Positions 44,465 to 53,140 of a DNA stretch of 64,000 bases are shown one piece after another. The notes below the pieces were generated by a model that was not told the DNA's origin, ran no database searches, and was given only the letters and a program-made list of their open reading frames with translations. How positions within the stretch are numbered: position 1 is the first letter of the stretch; every line of letters starts with the position of its first letter. The DNA comes from WJKG01 sp964627305 (lineage in GTDB: Bacteria; Zixibacteria; MSB-5A5; GN15; FEB-12). The position numbers were made by a program, and so were the translations under genes. The DNA is taken from NCBI GenBank assembly GCA_964627305.1, contig CAZVHP010000001.1, positions 613,638 through 677,637 on the forward strand, in the 5' to 3' direction.

Positions 44465-44494
44465 TAGCATTTTGGCTCTGGCAGGAGTAGTTTA

Positions 44495-46384
44495 GTGAAT
44501 CTGTACGCGCGGACATTCTCAGTTTTCAAGGCCTACTGGAAGCAGATTGTGGCGGCGACCGTCTCGGCGGGCCTGCATGCCATTTTCGCAGGTATGCTGG
44601 TGTGGATGGTCGGGCCTTTGCTGATGACCCTGTTTGATGCGGATACGGCCGATCCGTCAGTGACTGCGTCGCCTGCCGCGCAGCCGGAGTCATTACTCCC
44701 GAATAACCTGATCCTGCCTGAGGGCGAGGTGGCATCAGTGGAGCAGCTTAAAGCCCGCATGAAGCGCTGGGTATACGCGGTGGTTGAGGCAGATTCCCGT
44801 GAGGGAATGCTGGTAAATTTCTGTATTTTGATGGTGATGATTGGGGTGCTAAAGAACCTGTTTGTCTATCTACAGGGATTCTGGATGTCGTACGTGCAGC
44901 AGTCGATCATCAAGGGCTTTCGAAACCGTCTGTTCGAGAAATATCAGCGCCTGTCTCTGGATTACTTCCACCGTCGCCGGACCGGGCAGGTTATCTCACG
45001 GGTGACCCATGACGTTATCGTGCTCAACAACTCACTGGAAATCGGTTTCACTCGGGCTACTACTTCGGCGTTGCAGGTGCTGTTGATGCTGACGTTCCTG
45101 TTGATTCTCAGTTGGGAATTGACGCTGTTGTCGCTGGTGGTCATGCCGGTGCTGTTCTGGTTTATCTGGTACCTCGGGCGTAAGCTTCGCAAGTATTCGG
45201 GTCGCACCCAGGCGAAGATGGCCGATGTGAACTCGGTGCTGGAGGAGGCGGTCAGCAACATGCGGATTGTGAAGGCGTTCAGCATGGAGCAGTACGAGAC
45301 GAAGCGCTTCTTTGCGACCACGCAGGACTTTTTCCGTTCGGTACTGCGCATGATCCGTATTCGGCTTCTGAATTCGCCGATTAATGACACTCTCGCGACG
45401 GCGGCAGGCGCCGTGGTGGTGCTCTTTGCCGGGACGCAGATTCTCACTGAGACCAGTCGCTTCGATGTGGGTGATTTCATGACGTTCCTGCTGGCGCTGT
45501 TTTCGATGATCCAGCCCGCCAAGGTGCTCAGTTCGGTGCATATTGCTATTCAGGAGGGTATGGCGGCGGCAGAGCGCATCTTCCGCGTGCTCGACGAGGA
45601 TGAGAAGGTAAAGGAGCCGGCCCGGCCGGTAACAGTCAGTCGCTTCACTGATCGCATCGTGTACGATCAGGTGCAATTCAGCTACACAGGGCGTGAGTCG
45701 GTGCTTCAGGACGTATCGTTTGAGGTCCGCGTGGGCGAGGTGGTTGCAATCGTGGGACCATCGGGAGCAGGGAAGTCGACACTCCTGGATTTGCTGCCGC
45801 GATTCTATGATCCCCAGAGTGGGAAGATTACTATCGACGGTGTCGACATCCGCGAGATCAGCCTGAGTTCACTGCGCGGACTCATGGGGATTGTGACGCA
45901 GGAGACGTTCCTGTTCAATGACACCGTGATGAACAACATTGCATACGGCATTGATCATGCCTCGCCGGAGCGGGTAGAGGAGGCGGCCCGCATGGCCAAC
46001 GCTCATCGGTTTATTGAAGAGTTACCGGACAAGTACGACACGGTTGTTGGAAACCGAGGTATCATGTTGTCCGGTGGCCAGAAGCAACGTATCGCGATTG
46101 CTCGGGCACTTCTGAAGAACCCGCAAGTTCTGATTTTCGACGAGGCTACCTCGGCTCTGGATACGGAGTCTGAGTTGCTGGTGCAGGAGGCGATCGATCG
46201 CCTGATGACCGACCGGACGGCGCTGGTGGTGGCGCATCGATTGTCCACCATCAAGAACGCCGATCGGATTCTTGTGATGCAGGACGGACGAATCGTCGAG
46301 TCCGGTGCACATCAGCAGTTGCTCGATTCACATGGTTTGTACCATCGCTTGTACAACCTCCAGTTTGGAGGGGTCAATGCCTGA
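44495..46384 (+). CDS. MsbA-like lipid/LPS ABC exporter
   Basis: 629 residues from a GTG with AGGAG 7 nt upstream. It is a half-transporter: a six-helix ABC_membrane domain (about 20-365) fused to one nucleotide-binding domain. Walker A is 'GPSGAGKSTLLDLL', the Q-loop is 'VTQETFLFND', the signature is 'LSGGQKQRIAIARALL', Walker B is 'VLIFDEATSALD' and the H-loop is 'VAHRLST'. An insert after helix 1 (about residues 45-100) is longer than usual and contains Pro/Ala-rich sequence. The two LPS-type glycosyltransferase genes downstream support a lipid A-core flippase role. A peptide or drug exporter is the alternative. Confidence 0.9.
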   Translation: MNLYARTFSVFKAYWKQIVAATVSAGLHAIFAGMLVWMVGPLLMTLFDADTADPSVTASPAAQPESLLPNNLILPEGEVASVEQLKARMKRWVYAVVEADSREGMLVNFCILMVMIGVLKNLFVYLQGFWMSYVQQSIIKGFRNRLFEKYQRLSLDYFHRRRTGQVISRVTHDVIVLNNSLEIGFTRATTSALQVLLMLTFLLILSWELTLLSLVVMPVLFWFIWYLGRKLRKYSGRTQAKMADVNSVLEEAVSNMRIVKAFSMEQYETKRFFATTQDFFRSVLRMIRIRLLNSPINDTLATAAGAVVVLFAGTQILTETSRFDVGDFMTFLLALFSMIQPAKVLSSVHIAIQEGMAAAERIFRVLDEDEKVKEPARPVTVSRFTDRIVYDQVQFSYTGRESVLQDVSFEVRVGEVVAIVGPSGAGKSTLLDLLPRFYDPQSGKITIDGVDIREISLSSLRGLMGIVTQETFLFNDTVMNNIAYGIDHASPERVEEAARMANAHRFIEELPDKYDTVVGNRGIMLSGGQKQRIAIARALLKNPQVLIFDEATSALDTESELLVQEAIDRLMTDRTALVVAHRLSTIKNADRILVMQDGRIVESGAHQQLLDSHGLYHRLYNLQFGGVNA

Positions 46385-46480
46385 GCATGACGCCCAGTGG
46401 TACACGGCTGGAGGCGCTGTTCGCGTCGGCGCCTGGGTATGTGTGAGGGTGCTGCGCGGGAGTATGGCCGGAGATCTCGA

Positions 46481-47248
46481 GTGAAGCTTTCGGTGGTGAT
46501 TATCACGCGCAACGAGGAGGCGAATATCGGGCGCTGCCTTGATTCTGTGCGATTCGCTGATGAATGGATTGTTATCGACAGCCAGTCGACTGACGCGACG
46601 TGTGAGATAGCGCAGGAGAAGGGTGCTCGCGTCTGCGAGTGCGACTGGGAAGGTTACGGTCCGGCCAAGCGTGAGGGAGTGGCGCGAGCCGAGGGTGAGT
46701 GGGTGCTCGCGCTGGATGCCGACGAAGTGGTTTCGGCGCCGCTGGCGGCCCAGATCAGACAGGTAGTCAATGGGACGGAGGGACCGGTTGGGTACCGTTT
46801 CCCCCGCAAGACGCACTTTCTGAGCCGATGGATACTCCACTGCGGCTGGTATCCGGACTACCAGTTACGGTTGTTTCGTCGGGACCGGGGCAATTTCACA
46901 GACGATGTGGTACATGAGTACGTGGAGGTCGACGGTGAAGTAGGTATGCTGACCGGCGATTTGTTGCATTACAGCGATCCGAATCTCGAACACTATCTGG
47001 AGAAGTTCAACCGGTATACGACCATTGGTGCCCAGGAGGCGTTCGCGGCTGGTCGGCGCGCGTCGACGAGTGACATTGTTGTCCGGCCGGTGGTGTCGTT
47101 TCTCAAGCACTACGTGTCCAAGCAGGGATTCCGGGACGGCATGGAGGGTTTCATTTTGTCGGCGCTGTCATCAATGGCCGTGTTGGTCAAGTACAGCAAG
47201 TTGCGGCACCTGGCCTACAGGAAGCGGCAGGAAGGGGAGACAGCATGA
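46481..47248 (+). CDS. Family 2 glycosyltransferase, WaaE-like (LPS core)
   Basis: 255 residues from a GTG at 46481 with GGAG 7 nt upstream; the open frame continues 28 codons upstream without support. The GT-A nucleotide-binding start 'LSVVIITRNEEANIGRCL' and the metal-binding 'LALDADEVVS' are clear. 'GWYPDYQLRLFRRDRG' and 'VHEYVEVDG' are characteristic of the WaaE/KdtX core beta-1,4-glucosyltransferase group. It acts at the cytoplasmic face on lipid A-core. Its stop overlaps the heptosyltransferase start. Confidence 0.9.
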   Translation: MKLSVVIITRNEEANIGRCLDSVRFADEWIVIDSQSTDATCEIAQEKGARVCECDWEGYGPAKREGVARAEGEWVLALDADEVVSAPLAAQIRQVVNGTEGPVGYRFPRKTHFLSRWILHCGWYPDYQLRLFRRDRGNFTDDVVHEYVEVDGEVGMLTGDLLHYSDPNLEHYLEKFNRYTTIGAQEAFAAGRRASTSDIVVRPVVSFLKHYVSKQGFRDGMEGFILSALSSMAVLVKYSKLRHLAYRKRQEGETA

Positions 47249-48285
47249 GCTTGCAGGACCCGCTGGTATTCGAGCCGGGGGATCGTATTCTGGTCAGCCG
47301 CACTGATCGCCTGGGTGATCTGATCCTAGCGCTGCCGTTTGTGGAGACCCTGAGTCAGCGGTATCCGGAGTGTGAGGTCGACGTTCTGGCCTCGCTGTAT
47401 GCCTCCCCGATTCTCGAGGGCAATCCGTGTATTGAGCGCATATTGCGAGTGCAGAATGATCAGCTTCGATTGAGCAAAGCCTATGAGAAGGATTTCGTTC
47501 GTCGGCTGACAAGTGGTGGATACAAGGCAGTCGTTGTGTTGCTTCCGGAGCGCCGCGTGAGTTACCTGTTTCACAAGACAGCGATTCCGATCAGGATAGG
47601 GACGGCGGGACGCTTCCATTCCTTTCTGTTCAATTATCACCTGCTGCACAGCCGCAAAGCCAACAAGAAGCACGAATCTGAGTACAACATGGAGTTCCTG
47701 CGGTTCTTCAAGGACGGTCCCACTGAAACCATGCCGCATGTGTACCCCCGCGAGAAGGAGCTTCGCAACGCGGCCCGGATAGTACGCCAGGCCGGTGTGA
47801 CGGGGCCGTACGCTGTCGTGCATCCGCTGTCCGGGCGGTCGGCCGAGCCGTGGCCGGTGGACAGTTTCCTGCGCCTGTGCGTACAGCTGGAGAGGGATGG
47901 CGTGGAGGTAGTGGTGTCGGGCTCTGAAGAGGAGGGGCGGTTGTTGGCGGATCGGCTGTCGGTGCTTGATCTCCGTGCCCGGTTGATCTGTGGCGAGACT
48001 GACCTGCGCACGCTGGCCGCCGTGTTGTCGCGGGCGTCGGTGGTGGTTTCCAACTCCACCGGTCCGCTGCATTTGGCGGTGTCTGTCGGGACGCAGGTTA
48101 TTGGTCTGTATCCGTCAGAAGAGGCGGTCTCGCCCCGTCGATGGGGTCCCCTGGGGCGTGGAAGTCGGGTTATTCAGCCGATACAAGAGGGTGACAGCAT
48201 GGACAGCATTTCGGTTGAGCGGGTGGCGCGAGAAGTGGAGGAGTTGTACTTCAGGATTCTGAAGGACGGCAAGGTACAGCAATGA
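47245..48285 (+). CDS. Family 9 glycosyltransferase (ADP-heptose:LPS heptosyltransferase-like)
   Basis: 346 residues; the ATG follows GGGGAG and overlaps the previous stop. It has the GT9 marks: 'RILVSRTDRLGDLILALPF' at the N-terminus, 'YAVVHPLSGRSAEPWP' in the middle, and the donor-binding 'VVVSNSTGPLHLAVSVGTQVIGL'. Members add heptose to Kdo or heptose of the LPS inner core. It supports the presence of an LPS-bearing outer membrane. It overlaps the rel gene downstream. Confidence 0.93.
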   Translation: MSLQDPLVFEPGDRILVSRTDRLGDLILALPFVETLSQRYPECEVDVLASLYASPILEGNPCIERILRVQNDQLRLSKAYEKDFVRRLTSGGYKAVVVLLPERRVSYLFHKTAIPIRIGTAGRFHSFLFNYHLLHSRKANKKHESEYNMEFLRFFKDGPTETMPHVYPREKELRNAARIVRQAGVTGPYAVVHPLSGRSAEPWPVDSFLRLCVQLERDGVEVVVSGSEEEGRLLADRLSVLDLRARLICGETDLRTLAAVLSRASVVVSNSTGPLHLAVSVGTQVIGLYPSEEAVSPRRWGPLGRGSRVIQPIQEGDSMDSISVERVAREVEELYFRILKDGKVQQ

Positions 48286-50432
48286 ACCTGGCAGAGTTCA
48301 TTATCCATATCGAATCATTCAATGCCAATGTCAACGTGCCGTTGATCAGGCAGGCGTATGAGTTCTCCGACAAGGCCCACGCCGGGCAGAAACGGCAGTC
48401 GGGTGAACCCTATGTGGAGCATTGTCTGGAGGTGGCCTCGATTCTCGCAGAGCAGCACATGGACTCGACCACCATTGCGGCCGGGATTCTTCACGATGTG
48501 GTCGAAGACACGGCAGTCTCGGTGGAGGACCTGCGGCGGGAATTCGGGGATGAGGTTGCGGAACTGGTCGACGGTGTGACGAAGATCGGGCGTGTGCACT
48601 ACTCGTCGCGCGAGGAGCAGCAGGTTGACTACTTCCGCAAGATGCTGCTGAGCATGGCCCGGGACATTCGAATCATCATCATCAAGCTGGCGGACCGTCT
48701 GCACAACATGCGCACTTTGGAGCATTTGCCGATTGACAAGCGCAAACTGATTGCTCAGGAAACATACGACGTCTACTGCCCGCTGGCGCATCGTTTCGGG
48801 ATCAACAAGGTGAAAGTGGAGCTGGAGGACCTGTCGCTGAAGTTCCTGGAGCCGGAGGTCTACTTCGATTTGGTCCGTCGCGTGAAGGAGCGTCGCGAGG
48901 AGCGCGAGAAGTACATCAAGGAAGTCACCGACCCGATGTTGAAGGCTCTTGAGGAAGATGGTATCCGTGCGACCATTTACGGCCGGGCGAAGCACCTTGA
49001 TTCGATATACCGAAAGATTAAGATTCGCAAGGTCCCGTTCGAGAAGATATTCGATCTGTTGGCCATCCGGGTGATTGTCAACTCGGAGCGCGAGTGCTAT
49101 CACGCGCTGGGGACGATTCACACGATGTGGAAGCCGGTGTCGGGGCGGTTCCATGACTATATCGCGAACCCCAAGCAGAATGGGTATCGTTCGTTGCACA
49201 CGACGGTCTTTGGACCGAACAACCGGATGGTCGAAATCCAGATTCGCACTCATCAGATGCACTATGTGGCGGAGAACGGGATAGCGGCGCATTGGCTGTA
49301 CAAGGAGGGGCGGCAGCAGATGAGCCGTTCCGATCGACAGATGGCATGGCTGCGGGACGTGCTGGAGTGGCAGAAGGACATGACCAATCCGTCGGAGTTT
49401 CTCGAGTATCTCAAGATTGATTTGTACTCCGAGGACATTTTCGTGTTGACGCCCAATGGCCGACTGGTGCATCTGCCGAAGGGGTCGACGCCGCTGGACT
49501 TTGCCTTTCAGATCCATACCGAGGTGGGAACACACTGCGCGGGGGCCAAGATCAACAACCGACTGAAACCTCTCTCCACTGAGTTGCAGTCCGGAGATAC
49601 GGTTGAGATTATCACCAACCCCAATCGGACACCTTCGCACGATTGGCTGAAGCTGGTAAAGACGTCGAACGCGCGTAGCAAGATTCGTCGCTGGCTGAAA
49701 CAAGCGGGATTCGATCAGGCGGTGGCGCTCGGCAAGGAGATCATCGAGCGGCGACTCCGGGAGCATCGGCAGAGCCTACCGGGCGATGACAAGCTGCAGG
49801 AGGCGGCAGAGAAGTTGAACCGCAAGTCGGTTGAGGACCTGTTTGCGGGAGTAGGCAACGGTTCGCTGTCGGCGCAGGCGGTGGTGAACCTGGTCATTCC
49901 GGATGACCTGCGTCAGAAGAAAGACACAACCGGTATCGTCAGCCGGGTGATTGAGAAGATCCGCGGTTCCAAGGGAGTGAAGATTCACGGAATGGACAAC
50001 ATGATGTTTCGTTTCGCTGGCTGTTGCCAGCCGGTTCCGGGCGAGGATGTTGTGGGGTTCATTACGCGCGGGCGAGGAGTGACGATTCATCGGGCGGACT
50101 GTCCCACGGCCACCAGCCTGCAGGAGCAGTTTCCGGAGCGTCAGATCGAAGTGAGCTGGGATACGGGGCCGGACCAGTCGTTCGTGGTCCAGTTGGAGTT
50201 GACGGTGGAGGACCGCAAGCACATGCTTCGCGACATCACGCAGGCGATATCCGATGCTGACACCAACCTGCGCGCGGCTGAGATGCACACGCGGCAGGAT
50301 TCCACGGCTGTCGGGAAGTTTCTGGTTGAAGTGAATTCCATCTCACACCTGAATCGGATCATTCAGAAGGTGCGGCGAGTTAAGGGAGTGTTGTCGGTGG
50401 TGCGGTCAACCGGTATGGATTCTCCTGACTGA
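48282..50432 (+). CDS. rel: Bifunctional (p)ppGpp synthetase/hydrolase
   Basis: 716 residues, the long Rel/SpoT form. The HD hydrolase domain (about 20-180) keeps 'PYVEHCLEVA' and His71-Asp72 in 'ILHDVVED'. The synthetase domain (about 235-345) has 'FDLLAIRVIV', 'DYIANPKQNGYRSLHT' and 'EIQIRTHQMH'. A TGS domain (about 385-450, 'VFVLTPNGRLVHLPKGSTP') and a C-terminal ACT domain follow. With both catalytic sites conserved, it should make and degrade the stringent-response alarmone. It overlaps the heptosyltransferase gene by 4 bp, an unusual link between LPS assembly and stringent control. No spoT/relA pair is needed if it is the sole enzyme. Confidence 0.95.
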   Translation: MNLAEFIIHIESFNANVNVPLIRQAYEFSDKAHAGQKRQSGEPYVEHCLEVASILAEQHMDSTTIAAGILHDVVEDTAVSVEDLRREFGDEVAELVDGVTKIGRVHYSSREEQQVDYFRKMLLSMARDIRIIIIKLADRLHNMRTLEHLPIDKRKLIAQETYDVYCPLAHRFGINKVKVELEDLSLKFLEPEVYFDLVRRVKERREEREKYIKEVTDPMLKALEEDGIRATIYGRAKHLDSIYRKIKIRKVPFEKIFDLLAIRVIVNSERECYHALGTIHTMWKPVSGRFHDYIANPKQNGYRSLHTTVFGPNNRMVEIQIRTHQMHYVAENGIAAHWLYKEGRQQMSRSDRQMAWLRDVLEWQKDMTNPSEFLEYLKIDLYSEDIFVLTPNGRLVHLPKGSTPLDFAFQIHTEVGTHCAGAKINNRLKPLSTELQSGDTVEIITNPNRTPSHDWLKLVKTSNARSKIRRWLKQAGFDQAVALGKEIIERRLREHRQSLPGDDKLQEAAEKLNRKSVEDLFAGVGNGSLSAQAVVNLVIPDDLRQKKDTTGIVSRVIEKIRGSKGVKIHGMDNMMFRFAGCCQPVPGEDVVGFITRGRGVTIHRADCPTATSLQEQFPERQIEVSWDTGPDQSFVVQLELTVEDRKHMLRDITQAISDADTNLRAAEMHTRQDSTAVGKFLVEVNSISHLNRIIQKVRRVKGVLSVVRSTGMDSPD

Positions 50433-50504
50433 TGGCTGCGCGGTAGTACAAGTCCCGGCATTCCTGAGACACTTCAGATCATCGTTGTCATCACAACATC
50501 GTCA

Positions 50505-52235
50505 TCAGAAGACTACCGACAGCCTGTGCTGTGTCCCGTCGCGCTCAACCACGACCGTGATGCTGTCTCCTGTACGGAACCTGGCGAGGGCGCTCATGTA
50601 GTCGTAGATGTCACGGACAGGGAACCGGCCCATTTTGACTATGATGTCACCTTCCTGTATGCCCGCCTCGGCACCGGGGCGTTCCGGGATAGCAGATTCT
50701 ACCAGGACACCTTCGACGTTGGCAGCGTAGTCAGGCATGATACCCAGCGTTACCGAGAATTGGGTGCGGGTAGAACTCATTGGCGGCGCACTGACCTTCT
50801 GAAAGCTGAGGCCGCCCTCGTGATGCTGGAAGTACCAAAGGAAGTCGGCGAGAAAACCGGCGACCCGGTGCAGGCCATCGATATTGATGGTGTGGGCGTC
50901 ATCGCTGGGTTTGTTGTAGTCCTCGTGCGGCCCGGTGAACAGGTGCAGGACGGGGATTTCGCGATTGTAGAATGAGGTGTGATCGGAGGCGCCGATACCG
51001 GACTTCTCGACTGTCAATGTGACGGGTGGCTCCTCCAGAGCCGACAGGGAGTCGAAATAGTGCTCGAATTCAAGGGCTGTCCCGGCGCCGTAGATAATCA
51101 GACCTTTCTTCTCAGGCCGCAGGCGTCCTATCATGTCCATGTTGGCCATGAGCTTAACACTCCCTGGCCCGGGTTTGCGCCGTTTCACATAGTGTTTGGA
51201 GCCCAGCAAGCCCGATTCTTCACCGGAGAAGGCCGCGAAGGTCATGCTGAAGTGCAGGCTGTCTGTCCTTGAAGCGAAATGTCGGGCGAGTTCCAGCAGC
51301 CCGGACACTCCGGACGCGTTGTCATCGGCGCCATTGTGGATCATGCGTTCGTCACCGCGATAGAGCGAGCCCCGGTCGCCCCAGCCGATGTGATCGTAAT
51401 GCGCCCCGACGATGATACTGGTGTCGGAGCGGCCGGTCAGGTAGCCGACGACGTTGTAGCCGGTGTCGATTACCTGCTGCATCGTGACGATTCCCTCGAC
51501 TGTGTGGATCCTGGGCGCCTCAAGGCTCAGCCCGAGGTCCTGCAGGGCAGCATGCTTGAGGAAGAGCACCGGGATCTCGCGGGCAGTGATGGCGGCCGGG
51601 TCGGGCAGTATCAGGGTGTCCTCGGTTTCGGGGGGCGTAATGAGCAGAACCGCGGCCGCGCCGTGTTGTGCGGCGGTATTGATTTTGTCGACGATTCCGG
51701 CATGTCTTGTTAGGTCGATCTGCGGATTGTCTGAGGGCGGGGCACCGCGGCGAATGAGCACAGCCTTGCCGGTCACGTCGACAGCGGCGTAGTCATCGCG
51801 CTGCAACCCGTGCACCCGGATTTGCAGGCCATAGCCGACATCGATGATCTGGTCGAGGCGGAACGGTCCGTTTCCGGACCAGGGGAGAGGCAGGTAGTGC
51901 GCGCCCATTTCAAGAGGAGTGCCATTGACTGACAGTGTGTTCGGTCCGACCGGTGCGATGTCGGCGGTGAACGTGAACGGTTCGAACCAGCCGCCATTGT
52001 CCCCGTCAGGCTCCAGGCCGGCCTCGGCGAAGATGCGGGCGATGTATTGCGCTGCTGAGTATTCACTGTCAGACCCGACCAGCCGGCCCTCGAGCGAATC
52101 GTGGGCGAGGATTTCGATATGCTTGTAGAGTGAATCAGGTTGAACGGTGTAAGCAGTGGCTATGGTTGGCCACAGCACCAGACAGAGCGCGGCGAGGCCG
52201 AGTGTCATCATCGGGCGGCGAGTCATGGGCGTCAT
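50505..52235 (-). CDS. Exported M28-family zinc aminopeptidase with PA and PDZ domains
   Basis: 576 residues. The signal peptide ends near 'ATA|YTVQ' (about 28). A protease-associated insert (about 130-230) precedes the M28 core. Zinc and catalytic residues are in 'VGAHYDHIGWGD', 'HNGADDNASGVSGLLELA', 'FAAFSGEESGLLGSKHY', 'NMDMIGRL' and 'SDHTSFYNREIPVLHLF'. A PDZ domain forms the last 95 residues ('GAEAGIQEGDIIVKMG'). It should cleave N-terminal residues in the periplasm or outside the cell. It stands alone between rel and the zinc-ribbon gene, with its own promoter. Confidence 0.94.
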   Translation of the reverse strand: MTPMTRRPMMTLGLAALCLVLWPTIATAYTVQPDSLYKHIEILAHDSLEGRLVGSDSEYSAAQYIARIFAEAGLEPDGDNGGWFEPFTFTADIAPVGPNTLSVNGTPLEMGAHYLPLPWSGNGPFRLDQIIDVGYGLQIRVHGLQRDDYAAVDVTGKAVLIRRGAPPSDNPQIDLTRHAGIVDKINTAAQHGAAAVLLITPPETEDTLILPDPAAITAREIPVLFLKHAALQDLGLSLEAPRIHTVEGIVTMQQVIDTGYNVVGYLTGRSDTSIIVGAHYDHIGWGDRGSLYRGDERMIHNGADDNASGVSGLLELARHFASRTDSLHFSMTFAAFSGEESGLLGSKHYVKRRKPGPGSVKLMANMDMIGRLRPEKKGLIIYGAGTALEFEHYFDSLSALEEPPVTLTVEKSGIGASDHTSFYNREIPVLHLFTGPHEDYNKPSDDAHTINIDGLHRVAGFLADFLWYFQHHEGGLSFQKVSAPPMSSTRTQFSVTLGIMPDYAANVEGVLVESAIPERPGAEAGIQEGDIIVKMGRFPVRDIYDYMSALARFRTGDSITVVVERDGTQHRLSVVF

Positions 52236-52314
52236 TCTCTCTTCACTCTCTCTTTCGTCGACTATGAGTTCTTGCTTGCCTTTCCGGTCAGGCGCAGTTA
52301 CTGTTCAGGTTCAG

Positions 52315-52343
52315 AATATAGACAGCCGGTGTCCATTTGTCAG
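52315..52343 (-). promoter_or_regulatory. Promoter of the M28 peptidase gene
   Basis: On the minus strand, CTGACA (52343-52338), a 17-bp spacer and TATATT (52320-52315), each five of six consensus. The leader is about 75 nt. Confidence 0.55.
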
Positions 52344-52438
52344 GGCCTTTTCGAGAGTGGATATCTTAAGTCGAACTTAGCGACGAATGAGTTGTTCCAG
52401 AAAAGCGACAGAGCAACCTTCGCCTACGGAGTGAGATA

Positions 52439-52543
52439 ATGACTTCCACAAGATGTCCACACTGCAACTACCGCGTTCATGATGGCGCCAGTTTCTGCCC
52501 CGATTGCGGATCGATTCTCGACCGCAGTGACGATGACCAGTAG
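52439..52543 (+). CDS. 34-residue zinc-ribbon microprotein
   Basis: ATG at 52439, TAG at 52541-52543. GGAG at 52428-52431 lies 7 nt upstream, an ideal ribosome binding site. The product has two CxxC knuckles ('RCPHCNYRV' and 'FCPDCGSIL') separated by about 14 residues, exactly the zinc-ribbon arrangement, and an acidic end. So small a protein would be little more than one zinc-bound hairpin. It lies 45 bp before the TPR gene and heads the gene run that includes a heavy-metal permease. It could be a free zinc ribbon or a remnant, but the intact cysteines and start signal favour a real gene. Confidence 0.65.
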   Translation: MTSTRCPHCNYRVHDGASFCPDCGSILDRSDDDQ

Positions 52544-52588
52544 ACATCGGCAAAGAAGATATGCAATGCAACAGAAGGTGTGACTAAC

Positions 52589-53140
52589 GTGTCAAGGGAT
52601 AAGAGCAACAGCAGGGACTATGCCATCCTGGCGGTGATAGCGCTGGTGGTTGCCGTGGGCTATTTCGTGTTGCGCACGCCGCCGATGGTGCCGACGGCTG
52701 AGGGTCACCGACCGCAACGGCAGCAACAGGTGCCACATAGTGACATGGCGGGGACATCGGGGAGTTTGCAGTTCCCGCAAGATTACGAGTCGTTGGTGGC
52801 TATGGGCAATCGGTACATGGATCAGCAGGAATATACGATCGCGGCAGAGAGCTACCGGCGGGCGTTGGCGCTGAACGACGATACGGATGTTCGTGTCGAT
52901 TTCGGCACGTGCCTGCACGGTATGGGGCTGTCCGGTCGGGCGCTGGAGGAGTTCCGCAAGGTGCTCGAGGCCAGGCCGGACCACGCTATCGCCAATTTCA
53001 ACATAGCCGTGGTCTCATATGCGACAGGCCAGGCCGACTCCTCGCGCGTCTATGCCAAGCGGTATCTTACCCTTGAGCCGGACGGTCGTGCGGCCCCGAC
53101 CGCCCGCGAGCTTCTGGAGATTCTCGACAGCGAATCATGA
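52589..53140 (+). CDS. Membrane-anchored TPR protein
   Basis: 183 residues from a GTG at 52589, 10 nt after GAAGG; GTG at 52580 is too close to that site. One N-terminal membrane helix ('ILAVIALVVAVGYFVL', about 13-30), a Gln/Pro-rich linker, then two to three TPR units (about 75-175, 'YESLVAMGNRYMDQQEYTIA', 'FGTCLHGMGLSGRALEEF', 'AIANFNIAVVSYATGQ'). It probably tethers a protein complex to the membrane. The stop overlaps the permease start as ATGA. Confidence 0.8.
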   Translation: MSRDKSNSRDYAILAVIALVVAVGYFVLRTPPMVPTAEGHRPQRQQQVPHSDMAGTSGSLQFPQDYESLVAMGNRYMDQQEYTIAAESYRRALALNDDTDVRVDFGTCLHGMGLSGRALEEFRKVLEARPDHAIANFNIAVVSYATGQADSSRVYAKRYLTLEPDGRAAPTARELLEILDSES

